A DNA stretch of 64,000 nucleotides from Arthrobacter sp. ES3-54 (lineage in GTDB: Bacteria > Actinomycetota > Actinomycetes > Actinomycetales > Micrococcaceae): assembly GCF_029504395.1 (NCBI RefSeq), contig NZ_JAQFIF010000008.1, forward strand, positions 62,001-126,000. The letters are read 5' to 3'. The notes beneath the pieces are model-generated. The model was not told where the DNA came from. It made no database searches and was given only the letters and a program-made list of their open reading frames with translations. Both the position numbers and the translations under genes were made by a program. Numbering within the stretch: position 1 is the stretch's first letter; each line of letters starts with the position of its first letter. Below, piece after piece: positions 19,155 through 29,170 of the stretch.

Positions 19155-21826
19155 GTGAACGTTTTGTTTGGCTTGTACCTCGACCGAGCTCCGTGGACCT
19201 ACCGTGATTCCGCGCTGGGCGCGGTCAGGCTCGGCCCTTGGGGTTGGCCCAGCTCCTTCAGACCCGGCTGGGGCTGACCGGGCCCGACGCCCGCCACTCC
19301 ACGCGGATCCGGCAGTATATGGCCCGGCTCGCAGAGCAGGACACCCCGCAGTCTTGGTTCCACGGTTCTTTCTCCGTCGATCCTTGGTCCACCGCCATCG
19401 ACCTACTGAACATGCGCGATGAACTTGTGGTCAACGGATGGACGGGTCTCGCTCCAGACGGGTCCACCGCAAAGCTAAAAGCCCTCGCTTCCTTGGAGCA
19501 GAGCCAGCTCCCCCTCGACAGGGCATTCGCCGATTACCCGATGGAACTCATCCATGAGCTCGAGAGCGCGACCGCTGCCCACTGGACGCTCGGAATCTCG
19601 CAACTCAAACTCCAGCACCCCCGCAGCTCGTTCCCCGCCATCTGGAACCGTCTCATCGGCGCCCTGGAACGCCGAGGCGTGATGGTAGTGGAGCCTTCCC
19701 TGCCGACAGAGCCGGTGGGCGAGGTAACAGTCCTCGTCGCCAAGACCGAATGGGAAGCGGCGGAACACACCGCCCGATGGCTCGGATCCGCCTCCGCAGA
19801 CAACTCCGCCACGGAGCGCTCCGCCGTCGTCGCCTCCTCGGGCACCGCGCTGCTGGACCAGGAATTGCAGCTCCGCGGTCTGCCGCGGATCGGTGTCAGC
19901 AACCGTTCACGCTGGCGGGCAATCGACCAGATCATTCCGCTCTTCTTCAACGTGATCTGGGGGCCGGTGGACGTCCAGCTGCTGGGCGAGTTCCTGAACC
20001 TCCCGGTGAGCCCCGTCCGGCGCGCAGCCGCACGGCACCTGCTGCATGCCCTCGCCGCCCAGCCGGGAACCGGCGGCGATGAATGGCTGGGCGCCCTGCA
20101 AAAGATCAGCAACGACGCAATACTCGGCCCGGTCGTCGCTGCAGAGCTGAACCAGCTGCTCAGCACGGGGCTGCTGAGCGACGACGGCACTGTCAGCGGC
20201 AGCGTTGTCGTGGAGCGCGCGCAGTGGCTACGCGTCCAGCTCAGCCGCCGCGTGCGGCTCTATCCGCAGCTGGAATCCGTGCTCAGCCACCTCAATGAAT
20301 TCACGGCCCTGATCGATGGGCCGGAACCGGTGACCCGGAAAACCATCGCGCGGATCCTCGAGTCCGTCATTCCCGCGAGTGCCAGTCCCCTGACTAGAGG
20401 CGAGGCCGCGCCGTGGGTGACTCTGCGCAGCCTCGGGGAACTATGCGACAACGTCGACACGCTGGTCTGGTGGGGGTGCCAGGATGACGGCCAGACCCGA
20501 CCCCGCCATTGGGACGACGCTGAACGGCAGGCGCTGCAGACTATCGGCGTCGAGCTGCCGGATCCTGCGGCCCTTGCCGAGCTGGAACTCTCCGTAGCAG
20601 TGAACGCCGCGAGGCACTGCCGGCGGCTGTTGCTGGTGCGCGCCGCCGAAATCAGCGGGGAGCCGACGAAAGCCCATCCCGTGCTGTCCTCCCTCGCCTT
20701 CAGCACGCTTCCGACTCCCCTGCCCGGCAATCCGGTCGAAAACAAGAAGGCAGTGGAACACGCCATCACGGCGCTCACCGTTGGTCCCGCCGAACTGGTG
20801 CGCGACGGCGTCTGGCGCCTCGCGGGCCGAACCGCTACTTTGACACCGGTGCGGCCCTCCCAAACTCAGCTGCTCCCGGCATCCCACGAATTGGGTCCCC
20901 GTCCGGCCTTCATCCCCGACAAGCTCTCCTACTCGCAGCTCAGCACGTTGATCGGCTGCTCCATGAAGTGGGTCTTGGAGAAGAAGGGCCGGCTTAAGGT
21001 GGGCGACGCGCAATCGGTCCCCTCGGGGAACACCGTGATCGGCACCTTGGTCCACAAGGTGGTCGAGGAACTCTTTGGCGAGCTCTACGCCGCGAACCGC
21101 GCCGTGCCGGAGCCGAAGGAAGTTCAGGCCAAACTAGACCAACTCGTGCCGCACTACGCCTCGGAGCTGCTCTTGCCGGGTAAAGGAAGCAAACTCGCAG
21201 GCCTCCGGCCCGTCATCGAGAACTCGGTCATCAAGCTGTTCCAGACCTTGCAGACCCAAGGGGTCTACATCCGCGCCACCGAGCACGAGTTCAACAAGCC
21301 TGCCTCCTTCAACGTCAATGGAGCCCCGATCGAAATTCACGTCTCCGGCTTCATCGATGTCCTTGCTGCGGACCAACACGCTGAACCCGTCGTGATCGAC
21401 CTTAAGTGGACCAACCGCTCGAAGTACCGGAGGGAAGAGATCACCAAGGGCGACGCGATGCAGCTCGCCCTGTACCACTAGGCCCTGGACGAAGGGCCGG
21501 ACCCCATGTCCACTGTTTCCGAGGACGCTCCGATGTCCTACTACATGCTCAAACAAGGCGAGTTTGCCTCAACCAGCAAACTCTTCGGGGCGGCCTTGGC
21601 CAGCCCCGCGTCCAGCCGGAGCACCTGGCAGCGCTCCGTCCGGGCTGCTGAATTCTCCATCTCGGAAGTGGTCGGCGGTCGCGTCCTGGCGGCTGGACGG
21701 CAGGAGCTGGGATCGTCCGATGAGCAGCGGGAAACGGCGACGGAGGACGGCCGGCTCTATCAGAAGCCTCCCTGCAACTTCTGCGACTTCTCCGCACTCT
21801 GCGGCCTCAAGGGGGACCTGTCATGA
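19155..21826 (+). pseudogene. AddB-like PD-(D/E)XK nuclease, broken by a frameshift and an amber codon
   Basis: The gene begins at GTG 19155 with NVLFGLYLDRAPWTYRDSAL, a normal start for actinobacterial RecB-family nucleases, but shifts frame near 19238 (consistent with one lost base in a C/G run: frame 0 to frame 2). It then reads LLQTRLGLTGPDARHSTRI onward to TAG 21479-21481. Past that stop the same frame continues without break to 21826. The stop lies inside the conserved helix of the nuclease domain (VVIDLKWTN, then LALYH-stop-ALDEG), where CAG is a plausible ancestor. The last part carries the iron-sulfur-type cysteines CNFCDFSALCG, with a first Cys at LIGCSMKW. Intact relatives pair with the next gene. 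Two lesions argue for real decay, although assembly error is possible for either. Confidence 0.75.
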
Positions 21827-24800
21827 GCCACGTACTGAACAACGTCACCATGATCACAGCCAGCGCCGGGACGGGTAAGACATACAGCCTGATGGGCGAA
21901 ATCGCCCGGGAAATCAACAACGGCACGAAGCCCAGCCAGATCCTGGCCACCACCTTCACCAAGAAGGCCGCCGCAGAACTCATCGACAGGGTCCAAGCCG
22001 AACTCTTCGGCCAAGAACGCCCTGACGCCGCCCGGCAGATGTCCGTCAGCATGGTGGGCACGGTCAACAGCGTTTGCAGCCGCCTGCTTCAGGAATACGC
22101 GGTCGACGCTGGGCTCTCGCCCGCGCTGCAAGTCATCGCGGAGGATGAACAGCTTCGGGTTTTCCAACTGGCCACAGACGATGTGTTCGCAGATTTCACG
22201 CCGCGAATCCAGCCGCTTGCGCGGCGCTTGGGGTACGACGGCGAATCGGACATCCGGGGCAGCGACCCCGACTGGCGCACCATCGTCCGCGACATCACAG
22301 ACGCCGCGCGCGGCAACACAATCAATCCGGCGGATCTGGCGCACTCAGCTTCATCATCGTGGCAGGGACTGCAACAGGTCTTCGGTCCGGCGGGCCTCGA
22401 CGACCGTGCTTCCTGGTCCAACCAGCTCCTCCAGGGCCTCATGAGCCTCCGCGGCATGGCCGCCGAGATCATCGAAAGCGGCAAGACCCCGCCGAAGAAT
22501 CTGCTCGCCTCCATCGCTCTGCTAGAGCCTGTCCTGTCCTACGCTACGCCGGAGGACGCTCCCTGGCGCTTCTGGATCGATGCGGCCGGAGTCTCAAATG
22601 CGGGGGCCAAGCGCCTGCTTGAGAGTTACATTTCAGCGGTCGACGTGGACCTGGTGTCCAACCCTGCCTTCCAGACCGAGCTGAGGGAATTCACCGAACT
22701 CGTGTTTGCCTGTGCTGCCGCCTGCCTGGACAGGTTTGCAGAATTCAAGCGGGAATACGGGCTCATTGACTTTGCCGACCAGGAAACCCTGGTCCTGGAA
22801 CTGCTGGAGACCAGCCCGGGGTTCCAGGCATCCATCGCAGGACGGATCAAGTTCATGGTGGTGGACGAGTTCCAGGACACGAGCCCCTTGCAGCTCCAGC
22901 TGTTCACCAAGTTCGCCCAGCTGGTGGACAAGGTTGTCTGGGTTGGCGACTCCAAGCAGGCCATCTACCAATTCCGCGGCACGGACCCGGAACTTATGAA
23001 GGCCGTCGCAGCCCACATTGAGCAGAAGACCCAGCTGCACGACTCCTGGCGGTCCAAACAAAGGGTGATTGAGCTCTCCAACGAACTCAGCCTCGCCATG
23101 TTCCCGGAGCTCGGCGAGGACGAGGTCAAACTGACGGTTCCGGAGGCCCGCCTGGATGCCGCCCATCCCAAGAACGCCCTTGGCGGTTCACGGGAGGCTT
23201 GGACTCTGGCGGCGAAAACGGTTCCGGAGCAGCGTCGGGCCATCGCCGCAGGCGTCGCGGACCTGATCCAGCGGCGCGGGTTCAAGGCGTCCGACGTCGC
23301 TGTCCTTGCCCGGTCAAACGCGGGAGTGGAGGCCATCGCCGCTGAACTGACGGCCCTCGGGCTCAAGGCGACGACCAACACCTCCTCGTTGTTCGCCGCG
23401 CGGGAAGTCCAGCTGGTTCGCGCCGGGATGGCCTTTGTCGCATCCGACGACGACACCGTAGCTTTGGCGGAGCTGGCCCACCTTCACCCCGAGCACGGTG
23501 AATTCGGCCGTTGGGTGCCTGCTTTGTTCGACGCCGCCGACCCCAACGAAGAACTCAAGCGCTGGGCCAGCGACCCGCTCGTGTCCGGACTGGTCGAGCT
23601 TCGCGGGCTGGCCAAGCTCTGTACCCCCACGGAAATCATGGAGGAGGTCACGTCCCGGCTCGGCATTGGCCGGCTCATCAAATCGTGGAGTACCCCCGGA
23701 ACGCGCCTCAAGAATTTGGATGCGCTCCGCTTCCTGCTGGAGCGGTACTACGAATCCTGTGCTGCTCTCAGCAAGCCCGCCACCCTGAGCGGCTCCCTCA
23801 AATTTATCGCCGACGCCGACAGCGCCGGCAGCGAAAACTTCGGCGACGACGTCGTCAATGTGCTGACCTACCACAAGGCCAAAGGGCTCGAATGGCCTGC
23901 AGTTGTACTGGCAAGCCTCGACACTGATGTTGCAGCAAAACCGTGGGGTGTGGCTGTTGAGGGCGTCGCCGAGATAGATGTCCGGAACCCCCTCGCCGGC
24001 CGGTGGATCCGCTTTTGGGCGTGGCCGTTTGGTGGCAAGGGCTTCAAGCCGCTCTCCGCCACGGCAGACCTTTCCCCCGTCGCCCAGCAGGTTCTCAAGC
24101 GGCGCCAGGCGGACTCCGCGCGGGTACTCTATGTGGGTCTGACCCGCTCGGTCGGCGTGACCTGCCTCGCAGCCGCCAAACCGGCCCCGGCATCGCTGAA
24201 CACCCTCGCGTCAGGACCGATCGTGGAATGGACCGCGGGAGCCGGCCACGAGGGAACGATGACGGTCCAGGGCCGCGACGGCGAGCGCACGCTCTCCGTG
24301 GAAGTCTTCAGTTACGAGCCTGCGGATGGACGAACAACCGACTTTGGAGGCACGGCCCGGGAATTCGAAGACGATCTCACTGCCGCACCGGTAGCACATA
24401 AGCCTGCGCGCGAGACTGCGAGCTCGATGGAGAGCTTCGGCTTCGTTGCGGATGTTACGGAGGCCGCAGTTCTCGGGACACAGCTGATCCCCCGCGGAGC
24501 TGCCAACTGGGACCATGTGGGCTCTGCCATCCACGGCTACTTCGGTCTGCCACTTGCAGAAATGAATAGCGATGTCCGGCTCGTGGCGGCCCAACGGCTC
24601 CTGGACAGGTGGGGTGCTGCGTCCGCCGTCGACGCGGCCGTCGTGGTGGAAGCGGGCGACCGGATGCTCGCGTTTTTCGCACGGCAGTACCCGGACGCGA
24701 ATGTCATTACGGAACAGTCCGTCGCCTGGCGGAACGCGGATAACCAGCTGATGGAAGGGTGGATCGACCTACTGCTGGAGACACCTGCCGGATACGTGCT

Positions 24801-24969
24801 GGTGGATCACAAGTCCTATCCAGGCAAAGACCCCGTCGGCCATATCAAGGACAAGTGCGTAGGCCAGATGCGCGGCTATGCCGAGGCGATCCAGTCCATC
24901 ACCGGGCGGCCCGTCGTCGAGACCCTGATCCACATGCCCGCGTTGGGGAAGATGTTCCGGATCAGCTGA
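21823..24969 (+). CDS. AddA/RecB-like UvrD helicase-nuclease
   Basis: A 1048-aa superfamily-1 helicase with a C-terminal PD-(D/E)XK nuclease. Helicase motifs: ASAGTGKTYS (I), TTFTKKAAAEL (Ia), VVDEFQDTSPLQLQ (II), GDSKQAIYQFRGTDPEL (III/IV), LTYHKAKGLEWPAVVL (V) and ARVLYVGLTR (VI). The nuclease site is in the last 80 residues: EGWIDLLLETPAGYVLVDHK, then GQMRGYAEAI. It overlaps the upstream nuclease gene at ATGA. In AddAB-type complexes both subunits process DNA ends, so loss of the partner would leave this enzyme alone. All catalytic motifs here look intact. It closes the 11-25 kb cluster. Confidence 0.85.
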   Translation: MSHVLNNVTMITASAGTGKTYSLMGEIAREINNGTKPSQILATTFTKKAAAELIDRVQAELFGQERPDAARQMSVSMVGTVNSVCSRLLQEYAVDAGLSPALQVIAEDEQLRVFQLATDDVFADFTPRIQPLARRLGYDGESDIRGSDPDWRTIVRDITDAARGNTINPADLAHSASSSWQGLQQVFGPAGLDDRASWSNQLLQGLMSLRGMAAEIIESGKTPPKNLLASIALLEPVLSYATPEDAPWRFWIDAAGVSNAGAKRLLESYISAVDVDLVSNPAFQTELREFTELVFACAAACLDRFAEFKREYGLIDFADQETLVLELLETSPGFQASIAGRIKFMVVDEFQDTSPLQLQLFTKFAQLVDKVVWVGDSKQAIYQFRGTDPELMKAVAAHIEQKTQLHDSWRSKQRVIELSNELSLAMFPELGEDEVKLTVPEARLDAAHPKNALGGSREAWTLAAKTVPEQRRAIAAGVADLIQRRGFKASDVAVLARSNAGVEAIAAELTALGLKATTNTSSLFAAREVQLVRAGMAFVASDDDTVALAELAHLHPEHGEFGRWVPALFDAADPNEELKRWASDPLVSGLVELRGLAKLCTPTEIMEEVTSRLGIGRLIKSWSTPGTRLKNLDALRFLLERYYESCAALSKPATLSGSLKFIADADSAGSENFGDDVVNVLTYHKAKGLEWPAVVLASLDTDVAAKPWGVAVEGVAEIDVRNPLAGRWIRFWAWPFGGKGFKPLSATADLSPVAQQVLKRRQADSARVLYVGLTRSVGVTCLAAAKPAPASLNTLASGPIVEWTAGAGHEGTMTVQGRDGERTLSVEVFSYEPADGRTTDFGGTAREFEDDLTAAPVAHKPARETASSMESFGFVADVTEAAVLGTQLIPRGAANWDHVGSAIHGYFGLPLAEMNSDVRLVAAQRLLDRWGAASAVDAAVVVEAGDRMLAFFARQYPDANVITEQSVAWRNADNQLMEGWIDLLLETPAGYVLVDHKSYPGKDPVGHIKDKCVGQMRGYAEAIQSITGRPVVETLIHMPALGKMFRIS

Positions 24970-24972
24970 CAT

Positions 24973-25233
24973 TCACCACCAGCGGTGCCGACACTCCGGG
25001 TTCTGGCACGCCCATTTCGGTGTGCCCCACTCGACTTTGCCCGTTGCGGGGTAGATGCGCTCTTCTTGTACGATCATGCAGCCAGCGAATTCAGTCTTCT
25101 TCGGCATCTCCTGGCGCGTCGAGGGCATGATCATCCCGTAGGCGATCCGCCACCCCTCCTGGCCGCACACCGGGCACCGCCTCATGGCGGCCCGTTTCGT
25201 CGTCGGTACGGGGGTTGTTTCGTCGGGAGTCAT
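24973..25233 (-). CDS. Small zinc-ribbon protein
   Basis: An 86-aa ORF with two Cys pairs (CPVCGQEGW near residue 20, and CQNPECRHRWW at the C-terminus), the spacing of a zinc ribbon. The middle has a Pro/Lys-rich linker. No family recognised. It ends three bases from the stop of the convergent helicase gene. No clear ribosome site lies upstream of ATG 25233, so the start is uncertain. Nucleic-acid or protein contact through the ribbon is the usual inference for such proteins. Confidence 0.55.
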   Translation of the reverse strand: MTPDETTPVPTTKRAAMRRCPVCGQEGWRIAYGMIMPSTRQEMPKKTEFAGCMIVQEERIYPATGKVEWGTPKWACQNPECRHRWW

Positions 25234-25276
25234 GGAAGCACTGTAGGCCGCCGCTCTGACAGAAAAGGCATCTTGA

Positions 25277-25318
25277 GGGTTACAAAAAACGCTTAGGGCT
25301 TAGCACTTTTTGTAACCC
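25277..25318. repeat. Perfect 12-bp inverted repeat gggttacaaaaa
   Basis: gggttacaaaaa (25277-25288) and tttttgtaaccc (25307-25318) are exact inverted copies across 18 bases. The spacer itself contains cttag twice (cgcttagggcttagca). It lies at the junction between the defence-like cluster and the next genes, upstream of the zinc-ribbon gene and downstream of the DUF6994 gene. It could be an operator, a recombination site or a terminator of the DUF6994 gene. Confidence 0.6.
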
Positions 25319-25445
25319 GTCAGCGAGACGACGACCCGGGCCCTTGCGCCGGGGGCTACGTGGCCCGCGGGGCCTGGAGCACCCACCGCTGGGACACCCG
25401 CGGCCTGCACACCCGCCCTGACCTATCGGCGGAACCGCCAAGGCG

Positions 25446-26255
25446 CTACTGCCGAACCTCAATCTCGGGGTGGTGCTCCGTGACCCACTTGGCCATCCGA
25501 CGATTCCGTCCTTCGATGAACTCCAGCGTGGCCTCCCGGTATGTCACGTACTCGTCTTTTGTGGCCGGTGTCCCGGAACGCTCGAAGTTGTCGAAGGGCA
25601 GGTAGAATCGAACAGCTTTGTAGTCGGGCGTCACGAGGTCTTGCAAGTGGAAGAACTCCACGAACTCCTTGAACCCGTCGAAGAGCGCAAAGAAGTCCGC
25701 GTACGCGTTGATGACACTGGCGAGGGGGCTCTCCGGTTCTCCCGCGTAATGACGCCGGATGCACTCTAGGGTCAGATCCATCCGGTCGGCGATGAGCGAC
25801 CTGAACCCCCGGGCCTGGTTCATCGTGGGTCGGTCCTTCTTCCTGACGGGCCAGATCATCGCACTGCCGATGGTGTACGGCGGGTCCAGGTAGCGGGACC
25901 GCTCGTCCTCGTTCAGCGAGGCGATGGCGTTCGCCAGAGACGCCGTACGTGACCGGGGGCTGTATGAGCTCGTGATGGCGTCACTGCCGTACCAATGCCT
26001 CGCCTCGGAGGGGTCAGTGAAGATGAGGTAGCCGTCCCGACGAGCCGATGGCGCGGTCGGGGCGAAGAGGACGCCGGAGGCCAGCTTCTTAGTCCAAAGC
26101 AGTTCATGATCCAGCCGGAGCCTAGGACTGTTTTTGTCCGGGTCGCCTAGCCCTTGGGTGCCCGAGTGGGAGTCCGGCGGGAGGCCGGCGTTGCCCGCTT
26201 TGCTCTTCCTAGGCTTGTCAGTTTTGTAGTCGTATGAAGTATCGAAGACGCGCAT
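25446..26255 (-). CDS. DUF6994 family protein
   Basis: A 269-aa protein of a family I recognise as DUF6994, function unknown. Signatures: MRVFDTSYDYKTDKPRKSK at the start, DPDKNSPRLRLDHELLWTKK, PPYTIGSAMIWPV, TMNQARGF, DRMDLTLECIRRHYAGEPES and a C-terminal FIEGRNRRMAKW. I chose ATG 26255 because family members start with MRVFDTS; an in-frame ATG eight codons upstream is possible. No neighbour suggests a pathway. The ARGF, RMDLTLECIRRHY and FFALFDGF blocks look structurally constrained. Confidence 0.75.
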   Translation of the reverse strand: MRVFDTSYDYKTDKPRKSKAGNAGLPPDSHSGTQGLGDPDKNSPRLRLDHELLWTKKLASGVLFAPTAPSARRDGYLIFTDPSEARHWYGSDAITSSYSPRSRTASLANAIASLNEDERSRYLDPPYTIGSAMIWPVRKKDRPTMNQARGFRSLIADRMDLTLECIRRHYAGEPESPLASVINAYADFFALFDGFKEFVEFFHLQDLVTPDYKAVRFYLPFDNFERSGTPATKDEYVTYREATLEFIEGRNRRMAKWVTEHHPEIEVRQ

Positions 26256-26279
26256 GTTGGAAGTGTATGCGCACGTCAA

Positions 26280-26572
26280 GTTCTTAAGGCATCATTCGTT
26301 GTTGTTCGGTTACGCGGCGAAGGGTTCCTGGCCGCAGGCTTGATGGGCTGCCAGGCCACCACCGGGATCCGGTGCCCGGCCCTGCCCGTGGAACGTGTGC
26401 GTTCCACTGGCACACTCACCAAAGAGTCTCGGACCGAGATCTAGTTTTCGAAGTCGTTTCCGGACGGTGGCTAAGGACTGCGGCGTGTCGTCTAAACCGA
26501 TGGGGCAGTGGAATGGCGTAAAGTCAGACTGCGGCCAAGGGGGCCATCAAAACGGGAAAGGCCGGCAACTCA
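26280..26572. other. Intergenic region with a small hairpin
   Basis: No gene recognised. A short hairpin GTGGAAC (26388-26394) / GTTCCAC (26401-26407) lies within it. The final stretch serves as the upstream region of the DUF2510 gene. Confidence 0.4.
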
Positions 26573-26905
26573 ATGACTACTCCACCAGCAGGCTGGTACG
26601 ACGATCAAACCACTCCTGGTCGCCAACGCTGGTTTGATGGAACGCAGTGGACTGACCATTTCCAGAATGCTCCCGTAATGACCGCTCCGCCTGTCTCTCC
26701 CCCGCAGCAGTGGCAGCAGCCGCATCACACCATGGGACCAATGACCTCGTCGAATCTTAATGTGATCCGCGAGGTCGTTTACAGTCGTCAGCAAACCCCG
26801 CACAGTGCGACCGCGTGGACTCTCATCTCGCTTTTCACCGGCGGCTTCGGGCTCATTTGGGTCGTCTACTACTCGTTGAGCCCCAACCACTACTGGAAGG
26901 CCTGA
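26573..26905 (+). CDS. DUF2510 domain membrane protein
   Basis: A 110-aa protein. The N-terminus carries the DUF2510 motif, PAGWYDDQTTPGRQRWFDG followed by TQWTDHF, a short actinobacterial domain usually attached to membrane or secreted proteins. A Pro/Gln-rich linker leads to one hydrophobic segment near the C-terminus (WTLISLFTGGFGLIWVVYYS), ending in SPNHYWKA. It is probably a single-pass membrane protein of unknown role. GGGAAAGG lies about 12 bases before the ATG. Confidence 0.8.
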   Translation: MTTPPAGWYDDQTTPGRQRWFDGTQWTDHFQNAPVMTAPPVSPPQQWQQPHHTMGPMTSSNLNVIREVVYSRQQTPHSATAWTLISLFTGGFGLIWVVYYSLSPNHYWKA

Positions 26906-27015
26906 CGGACTAGCGTTCCGCCAGGGCTGCCAGCACCCCGCCTGCGCACGGTGATGAAGAACGTGTGGGATGAAGATTCCCAGGGCCTATTCGCCAGCCC
27001 TAGCAGTACGATAAC

Positions 27016-27042
27016 GGGGGCGGTCACTCAGTGCCCGCCCCC
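27016..27042. terminator. GC-rich hairpin terminator between convergent genes
   Basis: GGGGGCGG (27016-27023) pairs exactly with CCGCCCCC (27035-27042) across an 11-base loop. It lies between the convergent DUF2510 gene and the 27184-28485 gene and could serve both. Confidence 0.6.
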
Positions 27043-27183
27043 TCTGCGTCTTTAGGGGTCACCTTGGCTCGAAAGGGCCAGGGTCTCAGCCCGATCAGCC
27101 TCCGAGAACACCCGCCGTGCGCCATTTGTTTTCCGGTTTGCCCAGCAGCGGGACCATGTTCCGCACATGACAAACCGCGGGTG

Positions 27184-28485
27184 CTACTTTTCGGCCGCTT
27201 CCTCGTTGCCGGTCGCAGACCCGCCCGCCGTCTGTTCGCCGCGCTTCTTCCGTTTGAACAGCCCTGCGACGCTCCCTCCGACGGAGCCCGCCGTACCGGC
27301 AATGGCGCCGCCGACGCCCTTGACCGCGCTGAGGGCCTGGGGTTCATCCGGGATCCCATCCCCGTCGATATCCACGCTGCGGAACGCGCGCGTTACCGTG
27401 TCGGCTGCGGTGGCCACCCCGGCGCCCACTGCCACGGCGCCGGTTGCAACGCCGCCACCGACTGTGCTGGCAGTACCAGCAATCCAGGTTCCCGTCACCT
27501 TTGCGGCATCCTCCATGGCTGCGAGAGCTCGGTTCTGTTCGACGTCGCGGTCTTCGGCGCCGGCCTCTACAGTGACGGCCAGATGTTCGGGGAACACGTC
27601 CGGGGCATCGGCGAATGCTGCCCGGGCTGCGTCGATGACGTCGCGACCGAACACGAAGCGCGTGACTCCTCCCGCCAAGGCGCCAACTCCGTATTCAATC
27701 GTTGCCTGCTGCTTTCCACTCAAGTTTTCCCGCACGACGTCCAGCTGACCCGTCTCCATGGTCCGGACCAAACTCTGCGCGGCGCCTCCAGGGAGAGTGT
27801 CCGCGAGCGTGTTCGCCCAGTGCGACCAGTCCGTGCGGCCAGCAGCGATCCTATTGCCAACGCCGACAACGCCTTCAGTCGACGCGCTCGATAGGTCTGT
27901 CGCCATCGTTGCGATTTGCTTCTGGCTCACGCGTTCGTTCGAGAGTCCGTAGACAAGGGCGAGGGCCTGATCTTTGTCGAGGTCCATTCCGTGAATATCG
28001 GCAATAGCGAGCGCGAAAACCGCGGTGATCTCGAACTGCAGCTGCTCATCGCCTGCGGGAAGGAGAGCTGCAGCCCGCTGTGCACCGTTCTTCGCAGTAC
28101 CCAGTGCCATGTTCTTTGCGGCCTGTTTCGCGGCGCTCTTTGCGGCAAGTTTGACGGCTTCCTTGCCGGTCTTCTTGGCGGCCTGTTGTCCCGCACTCTT
28201 CATGCCGGCTGCTGCCGCCCCGACTCCAGGAATCATCGCGATACCAATATCAGCCGCGATCGCGCCGGCGCTGATGAGGGCACCAGCAGTGGTGATCGAG
28301 GTTCCGTAGTGACGCTCCAACATCTGGATCACCTCAGCGGGCGTTGCGTCCGGGTGCCGCCGGCGGAGCCTCATGACGTACTTGCGAGCGATTGAATGAC
28401 GAGCGCTGACCGCCTTTGCAATGTCACGCGTGGCGTCCTCGCCGACGAGCTCCGCCTCCAGCGTGATGCTCTCGATATTGGTCAT
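27184..28485 (-). CDS. Ala/Gly-rich protein of unknown function
   Basis: A 433-aa protein. The N-terminus (YVMRLRRRHPDATPAEVIQM, LERHYG) followed by a hydrophobic Gly/Ala segment (TTAGALISAGAIAADIGIAM) is a pattern I have seen in unnamed actinobacterial proteins. Further Gly/Ala-rich stretches lie at about residues 340-370 and 395-415. Between them is SVDIDGDGIPDEP, a DxDxDGxxD calcium-binding-like loop. The C-terminus is Lys- and Glu-rich. It may associate with the membrane, but no clean transmembrane helix set or signal peptide is evident. It is convergent with the DUF2510 gene. The function is not known. Confidence 0.65.
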   Translation of the reverse strand: MTNIESITLEAELVGEDATRDIAKAVSARHSIARKYVMRLRRRHPDATPAEVIQMLERHYGTSITTAGALISAGAIAADIGIAMIPGVGAAAAGMKSAGQQAAKKTGKEAVKLAAKSAAKQAAKNMALGTAKNGAQRAAALLPAGDEQLQFEITAVFALAIADIHGMDLDKDQALALVYGLSNERVSQKQIATMATDLSSASTEGVVGVGNRIAAGRTDWSHWANTLADTLPGGAAQSLVRTMETGQLDVVRENLSGKQQATIEYGVGALAGGVTRFVFGRDVIDAARAAFADAPDVFPEHLAVTVEAGAEDRDVEQNRALAAMEDAAKVTGTWIAGTASTVGGGVATGAVAVGAGVATAADTVTRAFRSVDIDGDGIPDEPQALSAVKGVGGAIAGTAGSVGGSVAGLFKRKKRGEQTAGGSATGNEEAAEK

Positions 28486-28690
28486 CGCTTACTCCTTTGT
28501 GGTTGCACCTCTCCGGGAGGTGTGAACACGGCTGATTGGTGACAATCCGCCAGTGCCGCTTTGAATCTATGGGTGATTGTATTCATGGATCCAGGCCTGG
28601 CAGGTCGCGGCGCGATCAAACTCCTCGACTAAGTGACTCCCGCCTCCCAAAACGAAGACCACCGGCAGACACCCTGAGGTAGGAGGAACA

Positions 28691-29170
28691 GTGGTCACCA
28701 TCCGCGATGTCGCCAAGCACGCCGGCGTCTCCCCGGCCACCGCCTCCCGGGTGCTCAACGGCTCGTCGGCCACTCCGACGAGACACGGGAACGTGTCGAG
28801 ACCGCGGTCAAGAGCCTCAGCTACGAAGCGGACTACCTCGCCCGGGGGCTCAAGACCCGGCAGACGTCCATGATCGGGCTCCTCGCCTCGATGGTCTCGG
28901 ACGCCCTGGCTTCCCAGGTCATGCAGGGCGTTGAGGAGGAAGCCCAGGAACGCGCGGCTGTGCCGTGATGCTTGGCCGCACCGGCGCCAAGTCCGCCTTC
29001 ATCGCCAACTACCTTCGGACGCCGTGCACCTACTGGGCCGCCGGCGTCATCCTCACCTCCGCGGTGATCACGCCGGAGACGAGGCAGCTGCTCGCACCGA
29101 GCGTCCCCATCATCTCCGTCGCCATCAGCGACAAGTCGGGCTCCCCTACCGTGATGCCCGGCTGGCACGA
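28691..29170 (+). pseudogene. LacI-family regulator, decayed copy 1
   Basis: GTG 28691 after AGGAGGAACA begins a LacI-type helix-turn-helix (VTIRDVAKHAGVSPATASRV, LNG). The frame then breaks at about 28763 (a base appears lost in ggctcgtcgg). A second frame supplies ETAVKSLSYEADYLARGLKT and QTSMIGLLASMVSDALASQV. Another shift near 28960 leads to a third frame with VMLGRTGAKSAFIANYL, GVILTSAVITPETRQLL and PIISVAISDKSGSP. The gene ends in a terminator hairpin about 130 codons short of a full LacI protein. The opening 180 bases closely match the second LacI remnant at 30906. Confidence 0.8.

Noticed and set aside
25277..25318. CRISPR-type repeat
   Set aside because: A single inverted repeat, no tandem array and no cas genes.
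27050..27180. Possible tRNA or riboswitch in the gap after DUF2510
   Set aside because: No cloverleaf arms or CCA-adjacent stem could be paired; only the terminator hairpin upstream is supported.
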